Assembly (NCBI GenBank): GCA_036674765.1
Contig: JARVKI010000006.1
Location: forward strand, 372,001-436,000
Direction of reading: 5' to 3'
DNA: 64,000 nt
Source of the DNA: Seiridium cupressi
Lineage: Eukaryota; Ascomycota; Sordariomycetes; Amphisphaeriales; Sporocadaceae
Of the stretch, positions 43,371 to 54,888 are shown in pieces. Position 1 is the first letter of the stretch. Each line of letters begins with the position of its first letter. The notes beneath the pieces were generated by a model, which was given only the letters and a program-made list of their open reading frames with translations, was not told the DNA's origin and did not search any database. The translations under genes and the position numbers were made by a program.

Positions 43371-44105
43371 CTGTGCGTGGGATTCGTCGTTGTTGGTATT
43401 GCTCGACGAGGGTTTAGGTCTGTTGGTCCCCTTTGAATAGCAGAGAAGGGGGTGGGATGGGAGAGAGGAGAGGGCAGACAAGAAAATAGACAATATATAA
43501 TCGAGGGGTTTGCTCTTCCTTGTAATCAAGGTATTAACTAAGTAAGTGTTTCTTTGAGTCTACGTGGTTCTTGGATTTCTCTTCACGTCGAGAACTAACA
43601 TCTCTTTTTTCTTGTTCATGAATTGTTTATTGTTCTGGGTTGTCACCTCTTGACCAGCTAAAGGTACCGAGCACCGGAAATGGTCAAGTTATCACATCAC
43701 AACAACGATAAGGATCGGACAAAGACTTGATTGAAGTCACATCATAGCTATAGTTTGGATGCCTATAGAAGTACGGAACACGTTCTTTGTCCTGCTAGGC
43801 TGTCCTATATGCCGTCTTGTGTAACAATGACGACGCAGAAGCTCTCCCAGGTGTTCGATTAGTATCAACTACGTCAATCATACGTCTTATACCGAGTGGA
43901 AGTTATGGTTCTGACGTACGGAATAGTCGTATACATGCAAATATCGACACTTACCTAAGAGCGAAGAAAGCAACTCTATAAGGGGCCAATATCAGGTATT
44001 AGCGTTCTGACTTTAGGGGTTGATCTCATCTGAATCGCCATATACGATCTTACCGATCTTATCGGGATCTCGAGTGTCTTGCAGCATTTTCAAAGACTTG
44101 TCTCT
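43371..44105. other. intergenic region, both neighbours minus strand
   Basis: Upstream region of the small membrane-protein gene and 3' flank of the zincin-like gene. It is AT-rich with no gene or site recognised. Confidence 0.5.
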
Positions 44106-44822
44106 TTAGCGATCCATATAGTCCTGCCCGGGAAATATCTTACACATGACCTCGTTGACGAAGTGATTGAGGTCCCAAAAATCCTCACCGTGTCCTTCCA
44201 GGCGCAAGACTCGATGCTTGTGCCTGTCGTGTTGCTCGTCGAATACTAGAATATCGAGGGCAGCGTGACACAGTTCATGTAGGCCGTTGGCCAGGAGCGC
44301 TTCGAAGGAAAAATGATCCCCAGGGCTTGCGCTCGACTCGTCGAACATGCGAAGTTCGCCAACCACATCTGCCCAGTACGCAGCGGTGCTGGAATCCTCG
44401 CAAGCCCCAGGCTCGTAACGGAAGCCGAACTTTGGGTTCATGCCCACGAGGGGCATACCCCGTTCTGCGTTATTATGGCGTCTCGGTCCCGTCAGGGCTC
44501 CGAAGAAGAACAAGGCATCGAATGCCACGATATAGCTCCACAGGACCTCGGAGCGCTCCTCGTGCGTCATGTCTTCGTTGAAGGCCGCGTTGTCCTCGTG
44601 GTAGCGGGCCGTTATCTCGGCAAAGTGATTATCCATATTGTCTTCCGCCGCCCAGCAGTGACGCTTGACCAAGTCTACGAACTCCTCGGCATGGAATAGG
44701 CGGGTTAGTGATCTGTACTGCCAAAACTTATCACCGTCTACGGTTCTGTGCTTTCTGCAGTACTGTTGGAAAAAGTCAGCGCGCAAGTGAAGCGCGTGCT
44801 TGGCCTCGACAATGGGATCCAT
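44106..44822 (-). CDS. zincin-like protein with HExxH motif (SprT-like fold possible)
   Basis: A single open frame of 238 aa. The sequence contains HELCHAALDILVF (about residues 181-193), an HExxH zinc-protease motif in the helical context expected, followed ~25 residues later by RLEGHGEDFWDLNHFVNEV. A third His in G-H-G would complete a three-His zinc site, an arrangement like SprT/Wss1-type proteases where HExxH is followed by a distal His. The N-terminal part has helical segments (KFWQYRSLTRLFHAEEFVDLVKRHC) and a YHEDNAAFNEDMTHEER stretch. No signal peptide or membrane span is evident. Proteolytic function is inferred from motif spacing alone. Confidence 0.65.
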   Translation of the reverse strand: MDPIVEAKHALHLRADFFQQYCRKHRTVDGDKFWQYRSLTRLFHAEEFVDLVKRHCWAAEDNMDNHFAEITARYHEDNAAFNEDMTHEERSEVLWSYIVAFDALFFFGALTGPRRHNNAERGMPLVGMNPKFGFRYEPGACEDSSTAAYWADVVGELRMFDESSASPGDHFSFEALLANGLHELCHAALDILVFDEQHDRHKHRVLRLEGHGEDFWDLNHFVNEVMCKIFPGQDYMDR

Positions 44823-45332
44823 CTTTCAGATCTGCTATGTTACTGTGAGATGTCGTGTGTTGCGACCTGTCTCACACGTCGGGTCTACGATAACTCACTG
44901 CTCCTGCCTCTATATATATCTCCATGTATGGAAGCAGTTGATTTGGCCTTCAAACATCTTCTTTGTTCTAACAGTGTTCTCTAGAGAGAAAAGTGAAAGC
45001 CACTCTTCGATGAATGGCAAAGCATGCTTAAAGGGAGACCGTGAAAGGATACATACAATCTCTTGGAGCACCAAGCGCTGATGTAGGGTATTTTTGCAAA
45101 TCATACATTTTAATCATAGCATAACCTAGTAATTCTGCCAGCAGATAGTCACTCATGTATTGCAAAAGTGATTCGGAGAAAGTCTGGCCTCGAAAGACGG
45201 AACAAAGGACAGAAGTCATGACGAAGTTTCTTAAACTCCTCTAAGCGATTTTAATTACAACTACTCCGCGACTTGGACCAGCAATCCCGCAAATTGAATT
45301 GTTCCCTTACCCTGACCTCATAGACCAGCCAA
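44823..45332. other. intergenic region upstream of the zincin-like gene
   Basis: About 510 bp holding the zincin-like gene's promoter and the 3' flank of the next minus-strand gene. No gene or discrete site was recognised. Confidence 0.5.
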
Positions 45333-47254
45333 TCACTCGGACCTTTGCTCCTTTGAAAAGTCAACCCTTTTTATGTATGGATCGAACGTCTGCTGATGAT
45401 AATTAGCGCCTCCATTGGCCCTGGGCGTTCGACCCTTGAGCATAAGCGCCTGTTTTTCGAACTCCAGCTCATGACTTCTCCTCCGGCGTCCGTGGAAGAC
45501 ACAGACTCCAGTGCCGCCACTCTTGTGCTTCTTGTTGGCGGGACACATTGGGCTTGTAGGTAGGTGCTCTGGCATATCGAACTCAAAGGACTTCGGTTCC
45601 ACGTCTTCCCAGCGGGGGGTGGCGACTGGCACTTCCCACCACTCGCGAATTCTAGGATGTCGTTTACGCACGGGTGTGGTACTGCTTGGCCAGGCTTGTG
45701 ATTCCGGAGAAACTGTCGCCGGCCTGATATTCGGCGGTGATTTGCGTTGGGCTCCATTGACATCCATGAAGAAAGCGCGATCAGGACGGCCATCTTTGGA
45801 GTGGCGGCGGAGTGGCGGCGTCTTGATACGTCTCGCTTCCTGCAGAGAAAGTACTATGAGCACATGACTTACTCTTTTTCAGTCCTAATTGAGTGTTGGG
45901 AGTAGGAAGAGAGAGAGGGAGGGAGAGGCCGAGAAGAGATAAAAGCAAAAAGAGGAGCAAAACACTTACATTACCCGGATACATCTCATTATACTCGTAC
46001 GAGCTGACACTGTTGCCCGTCGTCTCATCGGACGTAGGAGATGGGTTTGGGGTATGGCCCCGGATAACTTCTCGTATCGAGCTGGAGATGCTGTCGTTGG
46101 ACTCTTTCGATGACTTGCGCTGCCATGGAGCAAGTCCGAAAAGCTTGCGTGTACGTTTGTGACCTGTCAATAGGCTGTTATTATCTTCACGCTCACGGAG
46201 CAGCGATGCAGCGCGTGATATAGGTCCATGGTCAGTCCTTTCAAGCTGCGTAGCTGCTCCTGTGATCGTGAATTCTGTATTATTCGCAGTCTTTTTGCTG
46301 GAGTGATGCTTTGATTTGTGCTATTTTGCCTGGTTAATGTGACTCCCGGGCACGAATTCTTCTCGCGGAATATATCAACGACTGTTTGCATACCTCTTTG
46401 GTCATGGGAATCATACTCATGAAGGACTTCATTGGCCTTCTAGACAGGTTGGGAAACAGACTGGGACTCTTTTTGGGTAGTAGATCTGGTGGACTGTCGA
46501 GGAGCTCAGCATTGGCTGTGACAGGGCGTGTCGTCTCGTTGGAAGTTGCTAGTACAGGCGAATCTGGATTCGTTGAAGACTGTTTACTCGGGATGATCTT
46601 TCCAGACAACATAGCTGCCCTGCTAACTGGCCACAAGCTCTCGCCATTATTGCTTTCCTCACTCGCATCGTTCCTGTTGAGACTAGGACGCTGCAGAGAG
46701 AGAACGTGATCAGCTTCCGTCAGGTACGGGGTTGACAATGGCGCTCTACTTCCCAACAGCTCTAGCCGACTGATGGGGCTTTTCAGACTGGAGGGCTGAG
46801 AACCGCCTTTAGGACTTATGACGTCCGTATTGCCGCTCTTGTCTGTCTGGCTAGAGCTACCACCTCGAATTGATTTGTTTCGCCATTTGAACCCCCCCTT
46901 TCCGCTCAGACCGGAGCCAGGAAACTCAACAATCTCACGCTCGGCCCAGTAGCCTCCTGGGAACCATACCCATTCGTAGCCTGCTCTGGCGGGACGAGGT
47001 GGATCGACGTTCAATCCGGAAGTAGTCGGCGCACTGTTGGCGGGAAACTGTATGTCCTTTGACGAATGCGACGATCTTAACGGTGGAGTGGGACTAGGTG
47101 TATATGTCTTGATGACGGACGGGAGCCGACTTGCAGCACCGTCATATGAAGAAGTACTGCGTAGTATGGAAGGTCGTCGCTATCGACTAGAAAGGAATAC
47201 ATCCTCCAGGGGTATGGTCTTTGGGCTCGGGCTGTCCTTCACTCGCCAGTCCAT
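45333..47254 (-). CDS. disordered protein with GYEWVWFPGGYWAE module, unknown
   Basis: Four exons, 47254-47243, 47179-46394, 46320-45970 and 45839-45333, all phase 0, give 551 aa. Introns are 63, 73 and 130 bp. The tiny first exon (MDWR) is the weakest point, because the frame before 47179 meets a stop. I do not know the family. An ordered module near residues 60-80 reads ARAGYEWVWFPGGYWAEREI, and the conserved aromatic pattern suggests a short folded motif. Most of the remainder is Ser/Pro/Lys-rich. The C-terminal exon has REWWEVPVATPRWEDVEPKSFEFD, MPEHLPTSPMCPANKKHKSGGTGVCVFHGRRR, and ends in DFSKEQRSE. The CPxNxKH..GxGVCVxHGR text looks like a conserved tail. Continuity over four exons argues it is functional. 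Confidence 0.65.
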
Positions 47255-47954
47255 GGTAGCGAGCGGTGTGGCCACTCAAATTCCAGGAAGTTCGTGAACA
47301 GAGGAGAAGAAAGGGTTTAAAGCTTCTTTCGAATGATATACTGCGTGGTGAATGGAAATAAATTATGCACCCGAGGAGCGAATATGGTGTATTTTGTAGG
47401 CTTGACGACGGAGTATTCTTGCAAGACCCAACCGATGAGGCTCTGATGCAAACAATGCGCTGAGTTTCAGAGTTGAGCCAAGAAGGAATGATGTGATCGT
47501 ATATTGTAGGTTGCACGGACTTTAGCTTCGATCACGTAGAACAAGAAGCACGCTTATCCAAACGCAGTGCAGATTGGGCCGTGGAAAGCGCGGGGTTTTG
47601 GAAAGGGGAAGGAACTATCCAGCTTGAGGCGTCGGCATTGTGTAATGTTTTCATGCCACATATACAGAATGGAGGTGTTTTTCGAGATGCTTGGAGGGAC
47701 ACGGGCCCCGTGCTGTTGTGCTAATAAATCACGTTGCTCACAATACCACCTATTCCACAGACAGACCTGTCTACACGAGTGACTCTCCATTGTGCTGGCA
47801 GGGTAGAAGTTTTTCCCCGTAGCTTCTAGTATATCAATACTCGGCATATTCGCCTTTACATCACTTGCATTGCACCAATCCGTGCAGTGTTTTTCATACA
47901 TATATGTTACAATAAAAAGTCCCAAACTCCGCCCATGTGATATAGTGGAAAATC
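47255..47954. other. intergenic region between the GYEW gene and SUV3
   Basis: About 700 bp, both neighbours on the minus strand: promoter of the GYEW gene and 3' flank of SUV3. Short frames lack motifs. Confidence 0.5.
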
Positions 47955-50395
47955 TTATACAGTTTTCGACGGTTCCGTCTCCTGGCTTCCAGCGATGTCC
48001 TCAACCTCGATGGGATCCTGGTAAAGCGGCTCTTCGTGGCCTTCTTCATTCCATTCGCCAGGTCCCAGATGACGTGGTCGGGCATACGCCGTCTCCTGCT
48101 CACCAAGGATGCTTCGCTTCTCGATTTCGGCATCACGTGCTCGCTTCCGAATTTTGGCATTCCGAGACTTGAGGGTCTTCTCTGACAAGGCGAGGTTGCT
48201 GAGATGAAGGTTGATCTTGGTCTCCACAAGGTCCTTGACGTGGAATGCTAGGTTCTGACTTCGGAAGACGCCTGAGTAGCGATAGCTAAGCCATAAGTAT
48301 AAAGTGATCGTCTTGTGGAGAGTCTCCAGCCTCCGCAGATATTCGTTGGGACCCAGAACATATTCGTCCATGTTGGTGTCCAGGAGTTCAAGTTCAATCC
48401 CATGGATATCTAGAAGGTATCCGCCTTCCATGTTTGCAACACATTTAGCAAAAGCCTTCACAATCGTTGGTCCATCGGTTTCCCTGAGGAAGACGGGCGC
48501 GTTGAGGAAGACGCATCGATCATAGACAGACATGGGGAATTCTTGAATGAGATCTGCGATCTCCACCATCTCGCCTAGGCTGCACATGTGGAACCGGGGT
48601 GATATCCTCGCCATGTCGTAAAGCCGCAAGATGATATAGCTGAACGGGGTATCTGGAGGAAAGTAGGTCGAAAAACGCTCGAGAACAGAAGGGGGTACAT
48701 GGATGCCTGCTGTCTTGATTTGAAGCGGGCTTTGCGAGAAGGCTTGTTGGATGTTCTCCAGGTCTTCGTCTTCCATAGCGGTCACCAATCCAATTTGATC
48801 CTTGGGCACCGGTGGTGGCCCCCTGCCATCTTCCTCTCCCACTTCAACGTCGGCATTGAGGGCTCGATGTGCCGTTCGATAACGGCCAGCACGACCACCG
48901 ATCTGTTTGATGGCGGATACAGAGAGTTGTGCGTAACCATTCCGGTTCCGCTTATGCGTTGCCTCGAATACGATGCGCTTGATCTCAAGGTTTAGACCCA
49001 TTCCTATGGCATCACTCGCAACCAAAAAGTCATAGTCGTTGTTAGGGTCATTGAACAATGCAGCCTGCTGTGCTCTCGTCTCGGGGGGCAGCCCGCCATA
49101 GACGATAGCACAGCGTTTTTGGGTAGTTCTCTCTATCGCCTGTTTGAGGGCGTGGATACCAACTCTGGAGAAGGCCACGACGGCATCTCCCTTCTTGAGG
49201 TTCTTCAAGCCCCCTAAACTCTTATTCATTGGTGCTAGAGGACTGAGTCGCTCGTAGCGATGGATCTTAACCTTGTCACCCATAAGTCGACAGAGAGCCT
49301 GTATCAGGTCTACAGCACGTTCTTCACCACAGAGATGAACCTCCTTGGCCTGGACACCGAGAACAGCTTGGGTCCACGCCCAGCCTCGCTCGTCGTCCCC
49401 AATCATCTGAATTTCGTCGATGACGGCCACATCCATCTGGTAATTCAATGGCGTCATCTCAACGGTGCAGCTGCGGAAGTAGTTGTCCACGTCTGGAATA
49501 CGTTGTTCCTCGCCTGTCACCAAGGCGCACGGTTTGCCTTTGGCCACGAAGCGAGAGTAGACCTCGTGCGCAAGCAACCGCAAGGGTCCAGCATAAACAC
49601 CCGACTTGGCATTCTCTAAAGCCTTGAGAGCATTGTATGTCTTGCCCGAGTTTGTGGGTCCAACGTGTAAGTGTACGGTGCGCTGGAGAGCTCTCGTGGC
49701 CGGGAACCATTCGTAGGGGTATCGAAAGTCAGCGATCTTCTTGTGGGTCGCCGTGATGCTCTTGGAGAAGCGGGCTCGCATTACAAAGTTGTAGAAGGCA
49801 TATCTGATCTCGTTGGACAAACCCCTGATGTCGCCCAGCACAAAGGCATTGCGCAGGCCCCAGAACAGAGGGTTGTCGGCTCGACTTATGGCATTTTTCG
49901 TACTAGCTAGGTCGCAGGATTTGTCGACGGCGCTCTTGAACAGTTTCGCTTCGCGGTCGAAGTCAAGGATGGTCTCTATTCCGAAGGCGTTGTACGCAGT
50001 TTTGCTCTCACTCCAACACCCGGTCGTGCTCAAGAAGTGGTCGACCCTCGTGAGGGCTAGTGTTCGAAATATCTCATACGTTCTTCTCGCCTTATTCGAA
50101 CTATCCCCTGCGTTGTCGCGATTCTCAGAGGACTTCGCGGACCTCTCATCTTTTTCATACTGTTGCTTTATAAGGTTGGCTCGTTTATCGACAGGTGGTC
50201 TTCTGAAGCCTGCCGGTAGCGGCGGCAGCTAGAGGCACTGGGTCAGCACACGTCGGCAGCGAATCGAATGGGTCAGGCTATGAAGCGGCTACATACGTTG
50301 CGAAGGACTGGGGTGGTGGTAGAGAAGGCATTCCTGCGGCAGGCTCGACACACGAAGCTCGAATTAGCCCGCGCAGTTCTTGAAAGGGAAAACAT
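47955..50395 (-). CDS. SUV3: Suv3, mitochondrial ATP-dependent RNA helicase
   Basis: Two exons, 50395-50297 and 50228-47955, with a 68-bp intron give 790 aa. Suv3 is the helicase of the mitochondrial RNA degradosome (with Dss1) and is needed for intron turnover and mtRNA decay. Exon 1 encodes only a basic, Ser/Arg-rich leader (MFSLSRTARANSSFVCRACR), a good mitochondrial presequence. The core has HVGPTNSGKTYNAL (~residue 229), LVTGEEQRI, VAVIDEIQMIGD, EERAVDLI, AFSRVGIHALK, AIVYGGLPPETR, SDAIGMGLNL and the helicase VI box QIGGRAGRY. The Suv3 C-terminal domain (YDRCVFLNAPV, LRRLETLHKTITLYLWLSYRY) follows. The last ~90 residues are charged and variable. Length fits the family (~740-790 aa). Confidence 0.96.
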
Positions 50396-50491
50396 GACAA
50401 GTGCCCGATACGTCAGGAACCATGGCAGGATGATCTACCTCAACTGCAAGGAGTGGTGGACTGCACGGGACGTCAGATTCATGAAGGGGGG

Positions 50492-50524
<33 letters not shown>

Positions 50525-50941
50525 TTCTTAGAGCGTGAAAAGGGTCCAAGTTAGCACGTCCTTTCAATGACTTCACAGTGCAGGCGGTATGCGATTTTTT
50601 TTTTCCTTTGCTTATCGTGCTTTTAGCGCATCAAGCGTGTTGGGGCTAAGAGGGATGCAGCGACAGGGGGTACAGGGGCCAGTACATTCAATGTACATAT
50701 GTTTATTGTACAGCGTCATCCTACGGGAGGGAGCACAGGCACTTAGTTAACCCAACTCTCAGCCTTCCATCCTCCGCAGGTCCTATCGGCGCCGCGCTTC
50801 CACTCCATCACCTACGATCACATTTCGTCTGCCTGCTTTCTCGAAGCCTGCATACCTCAGCTTGCTTTCCCTTCTACAGTCAGTACTAAAAGAGGCTCAC
50901 AAGGAGCCACCGAAAGCTGCGCGATAGCAACGACAATCAAG
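50396..50941. promoter_or_regulatory. divergent promoter region SUV3 / VAMP7-like
   Basis: 546 bp separating divergent starts. It holds a GTGGACC x4 tandem tract (50494-50521) followed by a T10 run at 50594. No TATA box can be asserted. Both genes may share upstream control. Confidence 0.45.
50494..50521 (+). repeat. GTGGACC heptanucleotide repeat, four copies
   Basis: Four perfect direct copies of GTGGACC, plus a partial fifth gtg, lie about 100 bp upstream of the SUV3 start codon. A tract of this kind is prone to length change and may vary between strains. Confidence 0.95.
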
Positions 50942-51735
50942 ATGGCGTCCTCATCAGCACCCAAGACGCCACTGTACTAGTATGCCGACCTCAATTCCAT
51001 CACCACGCCCTCACTCCATGGCCCAAGGCAAAGTGCAACAATTACTAACGCATACATCGCAGCGCATGCATAGCACACAACACCACCATCCTCTCAGAAT
51101 GCACGACCAGTGCCTCCAGCCAAACCTCGTCTCTGTCTTCCCTCGTACTGCCCAAGATCAACCATGACAGCCCGCAAAAGATGACCTTCACCCACGGGTC
51201 CTACCACATCCACTACATGTCGGAAGCACCGTCCGCGCACTCCGGCAACCCCTCGGCCGGTGGCTTGACCTTCCTCGTCATCGCAGACTCGTCCCTCGGC
51301 CGGCGCATCTCCTTCGGCTTCCTATTCGAGATCCGGAAGCGCTTCCTGGACGAGTTCGTCGAGAGCGACTTTTCTGATTTGCCCAACTACGGCGCCGGAT
51401 CCTTCAACGCCGAGCTAAAGAAGCTCATGGTAGAGTACGGGACAACATCCGGGGGCCAGCAAGATGCGATTACCAACGTGCAGAGGGAAATGGATGACGT
51501 GAGGGGAATCATGACGAAGAATATCGAGGGCTTGCTGGAAAGAGGCGAGAGGATTGATCTGTTGGTCGACAAGACGGATCGGTTGGGCGGCAGCGCTCGT
51601 GAGTTCAGAGTCAGGAGTCGGGGTCTGAAGAGGCAGATGTGGTGGAAGAATGTCAAGTTGATGGCCATGTTGACATTTGTACTGGCCTTGATTATTGTGG
51701 CCATCGTCATTGCAGTTAAGAATGCCGCCGGTTGA
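50942..51735 (+). CDS. NYV1: VAMP7/Nyv1-like longin R-SNARE
   Basis: Two exons, 50942-50979 and 51063-51735, with an 83-bp intron give 236 aa. Longin R-SNAREs drive fusion at the vacuole and endosomes. The N-terminal longin domain begins LYYACIAHNTTIL and continues to GFLFEIRKRFLDEF (about residues 12-120). The SNARE heptads follow (VQREMDDVRGIMTKNIEGLLERGERIDLLVDKTDRL), with an Arg at the expected zero layer in ERGERI. A C-terminal tail anchor is visible: KRQMWWKNVKLMAMLTFVLALIIVAIVIAVKNAAG, ending in a helix of ~20 hydrophobic residues. Length and order match VAMP7 (220 aa). Nyv1 is the fungal vacuolar orthologue name, used here by motif only. It shares a divergent promoter with SUV3. Confidence 0.9.
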
Positions 51736-53177
51736 GATCACGAAAAGCAATTGGGTCGAACTCAAGGCATTATAGTCTGGGGGCATCACTGTGACGGGCA
51801 TAAACAGGGAAACATAACGGCGCGAACTTCGAATTTGGCTTGGGGGAGGGGTTGGCTTCCACACGGATTGCATGAGCACCCAATCTGACCAGGAGACGGT
51901 CTTTTTTTTTTTTTGTCGAAAGCGATACCTAATCAAAGCGGTCTCACGGCAGTTATACATGTATTATCGGGCTGTATAATCAATTGAAATCAATCATTCT
52001 TGTTGCTTGAGCAACGCCAACCAAGTTTGCTCATTGCCTTTTGGTGTTTCGGTCAGTATTGCTACGCCCCTCTGCTTCTGATGACGGTGATGTGTGAACT
52101 CAAGAGCCGCAAGCCGTATAGCTGCCTATGATCTCACCAGTGAACCGCCTTCTGAGCCTGAGGCCTAAGACTCCTGTAATAAGTCTCGTATATACATAAT
52201 CACTTCTTCCGCGGCGGCAACTTATAACCTCGGCCCGTTCCTAGGATATCCCCAACCCAGCGCCACGGGGCTTGCCAACGTGGCATCCCTGATCAATGGG
52301 ACTCTTTGTAGGTTTTCTGTGAAGAACACTGGATGTACTGTCGCCGGGTCGTGGTGAACTGCCGCAGTTGTGTCGGAAGCCGCTTGTAGTCCCTTCATAA
52401 CAGGCATTGTGGGCTGTAGCGACTGCAACGAAGGTGGTGATACTCTTATCGGGTGTGACATTGCGGCGTTATGTTTTGCAGAGCTCGTGGTTTTATTCAG
52501 ATCGTTGGGCTCTATTGGTATGTGTGTCGAAATCGCACTTGGGTGTACTCATGAAGAGAAAAGGTTAACTTGTGCGATCGAGCTTCGAGATCGAATCCGA
52601 CTATTGACGTCGACTGTTTTCGCAATGATACTGTAAAAAGCTGGGGAAGCTTGAGCGCCGAGATAAGAGCTACATGCCCCACAATTGCGGTCGCAAGCCG
52701 CTGTCAACGTCACCTTCACGTGCCCTGCCGCAGGGGCTCTAGGTCTCAAATACCCGAAAGCCGAATTACTAGAGTCCAAGTCAAGCCGCAAATGTGTGAT
52801 AGCCAGTAATGATAATCAGAACGGTCAAATGGCATAGCGTGCTATTTCCCCAAATTCTAGCGCCACTGCATTGAATTTGAAGTACATTGGTTTGGTTCGG
52901 CGCACAAGTATCGAGACATCCGCTATCTCAAGCTTCTTTCAACCGGCGTCTTTCAACGGTCCCGAGTCGTCTGTGGGGCACACTCCGGCTTTGAGCCGTG
53001 GCCAGCCCGAAACATTGATTTCCAGACATACATCAGTGTATGTCCAAATCAATATTGACCGGCCAATCGTCAAGAGGTCCTTGTAGACTTTTGTACATCT
53101 CCGGTTGATACCCTTGAGCGCCGGCTCCATTATTGTGCAAGCTGATGATCAACTACCCCTTAGGATTGGAAGTTGCC
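51736..53177. other. convergent intergenic region
   Basis: 1.44 kb between VAMP7-like (+) and the SDR gene (-). A T13 run lies at 51902-51914. ATG-started frames up to 181 codons on the minus strand near 51415-51960 mostly oppose the SNARE gene. No gene is supported. Confidence 0.5.
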
Positions 53178-54425
53178 TCACGTTGCTTTTTTCCCCTTTC
53201 TTCTTGACTTGGTCTTCTCAGCTTCCTTGCCTTTCTTGATACTGTCGACCAAGGCCCCGATCTCTTTAGCCTTCTCGTCATTTTTCTTGTCCTCCTCCTT
53301 CATCTCCTGGGCCTTCTTCTCCAAAGCGCGTATTGCAGCCTGCTCTTTTTCCGTCTTCTCAATCAGCTTGTCGCTGGCTTTCCATAGTTCCTCGGCGATT
53401 CGCTCGTCCTTCACATCTTTCCTCGCACAATCGACCTCGATGCATTCCTTGAGGAGTTTCCCGCCGGGGCCTCGGACAAGACTGGGCTCCAGAACAGCGT
53501 ATAGTACCGTCTGAGCGCCCATCTCGGCGCTTTTCAGCAGGAGCCAGGGGAAAAAGTAGCCCGCCGTGTAAAGAACCAAGCCCCAAACAGTACCCCTTGT
53601 CAGCCAGCGCCGCATCCCAGGAGTTCGTACCAGACCAGGGTCGACGAAATGCACTCTAGCAGTCATGGGCAGCTGGTCGGGCCGTTTGTACGCATCCAGG
53701 TGTTTTTGATAGGCCTGGCCGAACGACATGAGGGCCAACTTGCTTCTTGCATATGCTCTGCTAGGGGTCCAGCTCTTCTTGTCTAGCTCCACGGCCAACG
53801 GGGGCGCTGATATATAGGCCGAACAGGTTGGAATAATGATACGCACGTCTCGGTCAAAAGGTTGGGCTCGTATGGCCGGACTCAATATTCCCAGTAGATG
53901 GAAATTTGCCAGGTAGTTGACCATCCATGTTTCTTCGATGCCCTCAGCAGTTTCTCTCCTCTCTCCCCCGGGCGGGGTGAGAGTTGCAGCGCATAGGATG
54001 ATCATGTCTAATCGTCTTGGGGGCGAGTTATCGATCCATTTGGTCGCGAATTGTCGAATGCTATGCAATGAGGACAGATCCACTTGCTCAGCGTATATCA
54101 TCTCGTTGTTCGTACTGTCTCGCATCTCGCCAACAAAGTCGGCTAGAAAGGCATCAGACGGCGGCAGTCGCGTAAGGAGAACAATCTGAGCCCCTCGCTC
54201 TGCCAAATCGCGGGCTGTTGCGGCGCCTATTCCGGAGGTGCCACCTGTGATCATGACAACTCTTCCATGCATGTCCCTCTCAGCATCGTTCGCAGTGCCG
54301 GTGCTGTACGCCTTGATCGAGTATATTGCGCCGATAACGACCACGACCGTGAAGATGATCCAGCCGTCGGGCACCCAATCGGGCGGGCCATTGAATAACA
54401 CATTCTCCAGGAACGGAAGAGGCAT
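53178..54425 (-). CDS. membrane-anchored short-chain dehydrogenase/reductase
   Basis: A single frame of 415 aa. A hydrophobic helix near residues 20-38 (DGWIIFTVVVVIGAIYSI) probably anchors the N-terminus in a membrane. The Rossmann dinucleotide motif MITGGTSGIGAATA follows (about residues 58-70), then DLSSLHSIR, and the SDR active-site motif with catalytic Tyr and Lys in YARSK (~residue 224), preceded by a Ser in TCSAYI. A hydrophobic patch GLVLYTAGYFFPWLLL lies near residue 290. The C-terminal 75 residues are a highly charged Lys/Glu-rich coiled coil ending in KSRRKGKKAT, unusual for an SDR. Related fungal proteins sit on lipid droplets or ER; the substrate is unknown. Confidence 0.88.
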   Translation of the reverse strand: MPLPFLENVLFNGPPDWVPDGWIIFTVVVVIGAIYSIKAYSTGTANDAERDMHGRVVMITGGTSGIGAATARDLAERGAQIVLLTRLPPSDAFLADFVGEMRDSTNNEMIYAEQVDLSSLHSIRQFATKWIDNSPPRRLDMIILCAATLTPPGGERRETAEGIEETWMVNYLANFHLLGILSPAIRAQPFDRDVRIIIPTCSAYISAPPLAVELDKKSWTPSRAYARSKLALMSFGQAYQKHLDAYKRPDQLPMTARVHFVDPGLVRTPGMRRWLTRGTVWGLVLYTAGYFFPWLLLKSAEMGAQTVLYAVLEPSLVRGPGGKLLKECIEVDCARKDVKDERIAEELWKASDKLIEKTEKEQAAIRALEKKAQEMKEEDKKNDEKAKEIGALVDSIKKGKEAEKTKSRRKGKKAT

Positions 54426-54888
54426 GTTGGAGTAGTAACGGCCGAGACGGAGGGGAGGTGGAGGGCGGCTTGCGATTTAGGATTGTTGACCTCCCATGTT
54501 CCGTTTGGAAAAGTGCTGAAGGTCCAGAATATTTCCCCTGGAGGCCTGCAGATCCGGCCGTCGTCAGCCTGGAGCTAAATTTGGTGTCCGGCAATGCAAG
54601 GCAACAACTGACAAGGGGGGGCCTCCACAATTAAGCTCTAATTAGCGTCAATAGATCCCGGTGGCGGCTCTTCTCTCAGCTCTCGGTGGCTGCACCAGTA
54701 TTCTTATCTCCGATCCATGCGTTTCTTCCACCTAGACGGGACATGCTACATACATGTAGGCATCAACACCTACTCTATCTGCTCTCTATCTCGTCAGCCC
54801 ACTCTCCGTGCCATTTGCCACAGTGTCGGACGGGTCGATCTGGGACGAACAATCCGCCTTCCTGGTCACCTACCCTTCCAGCCTCGCA
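54426..54888. other. divergent intergenic region SDR / G-patch protein
   Basis: About 460 bp holding both promoters. Nothing discrete was recognised. Confidence 0.5.
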
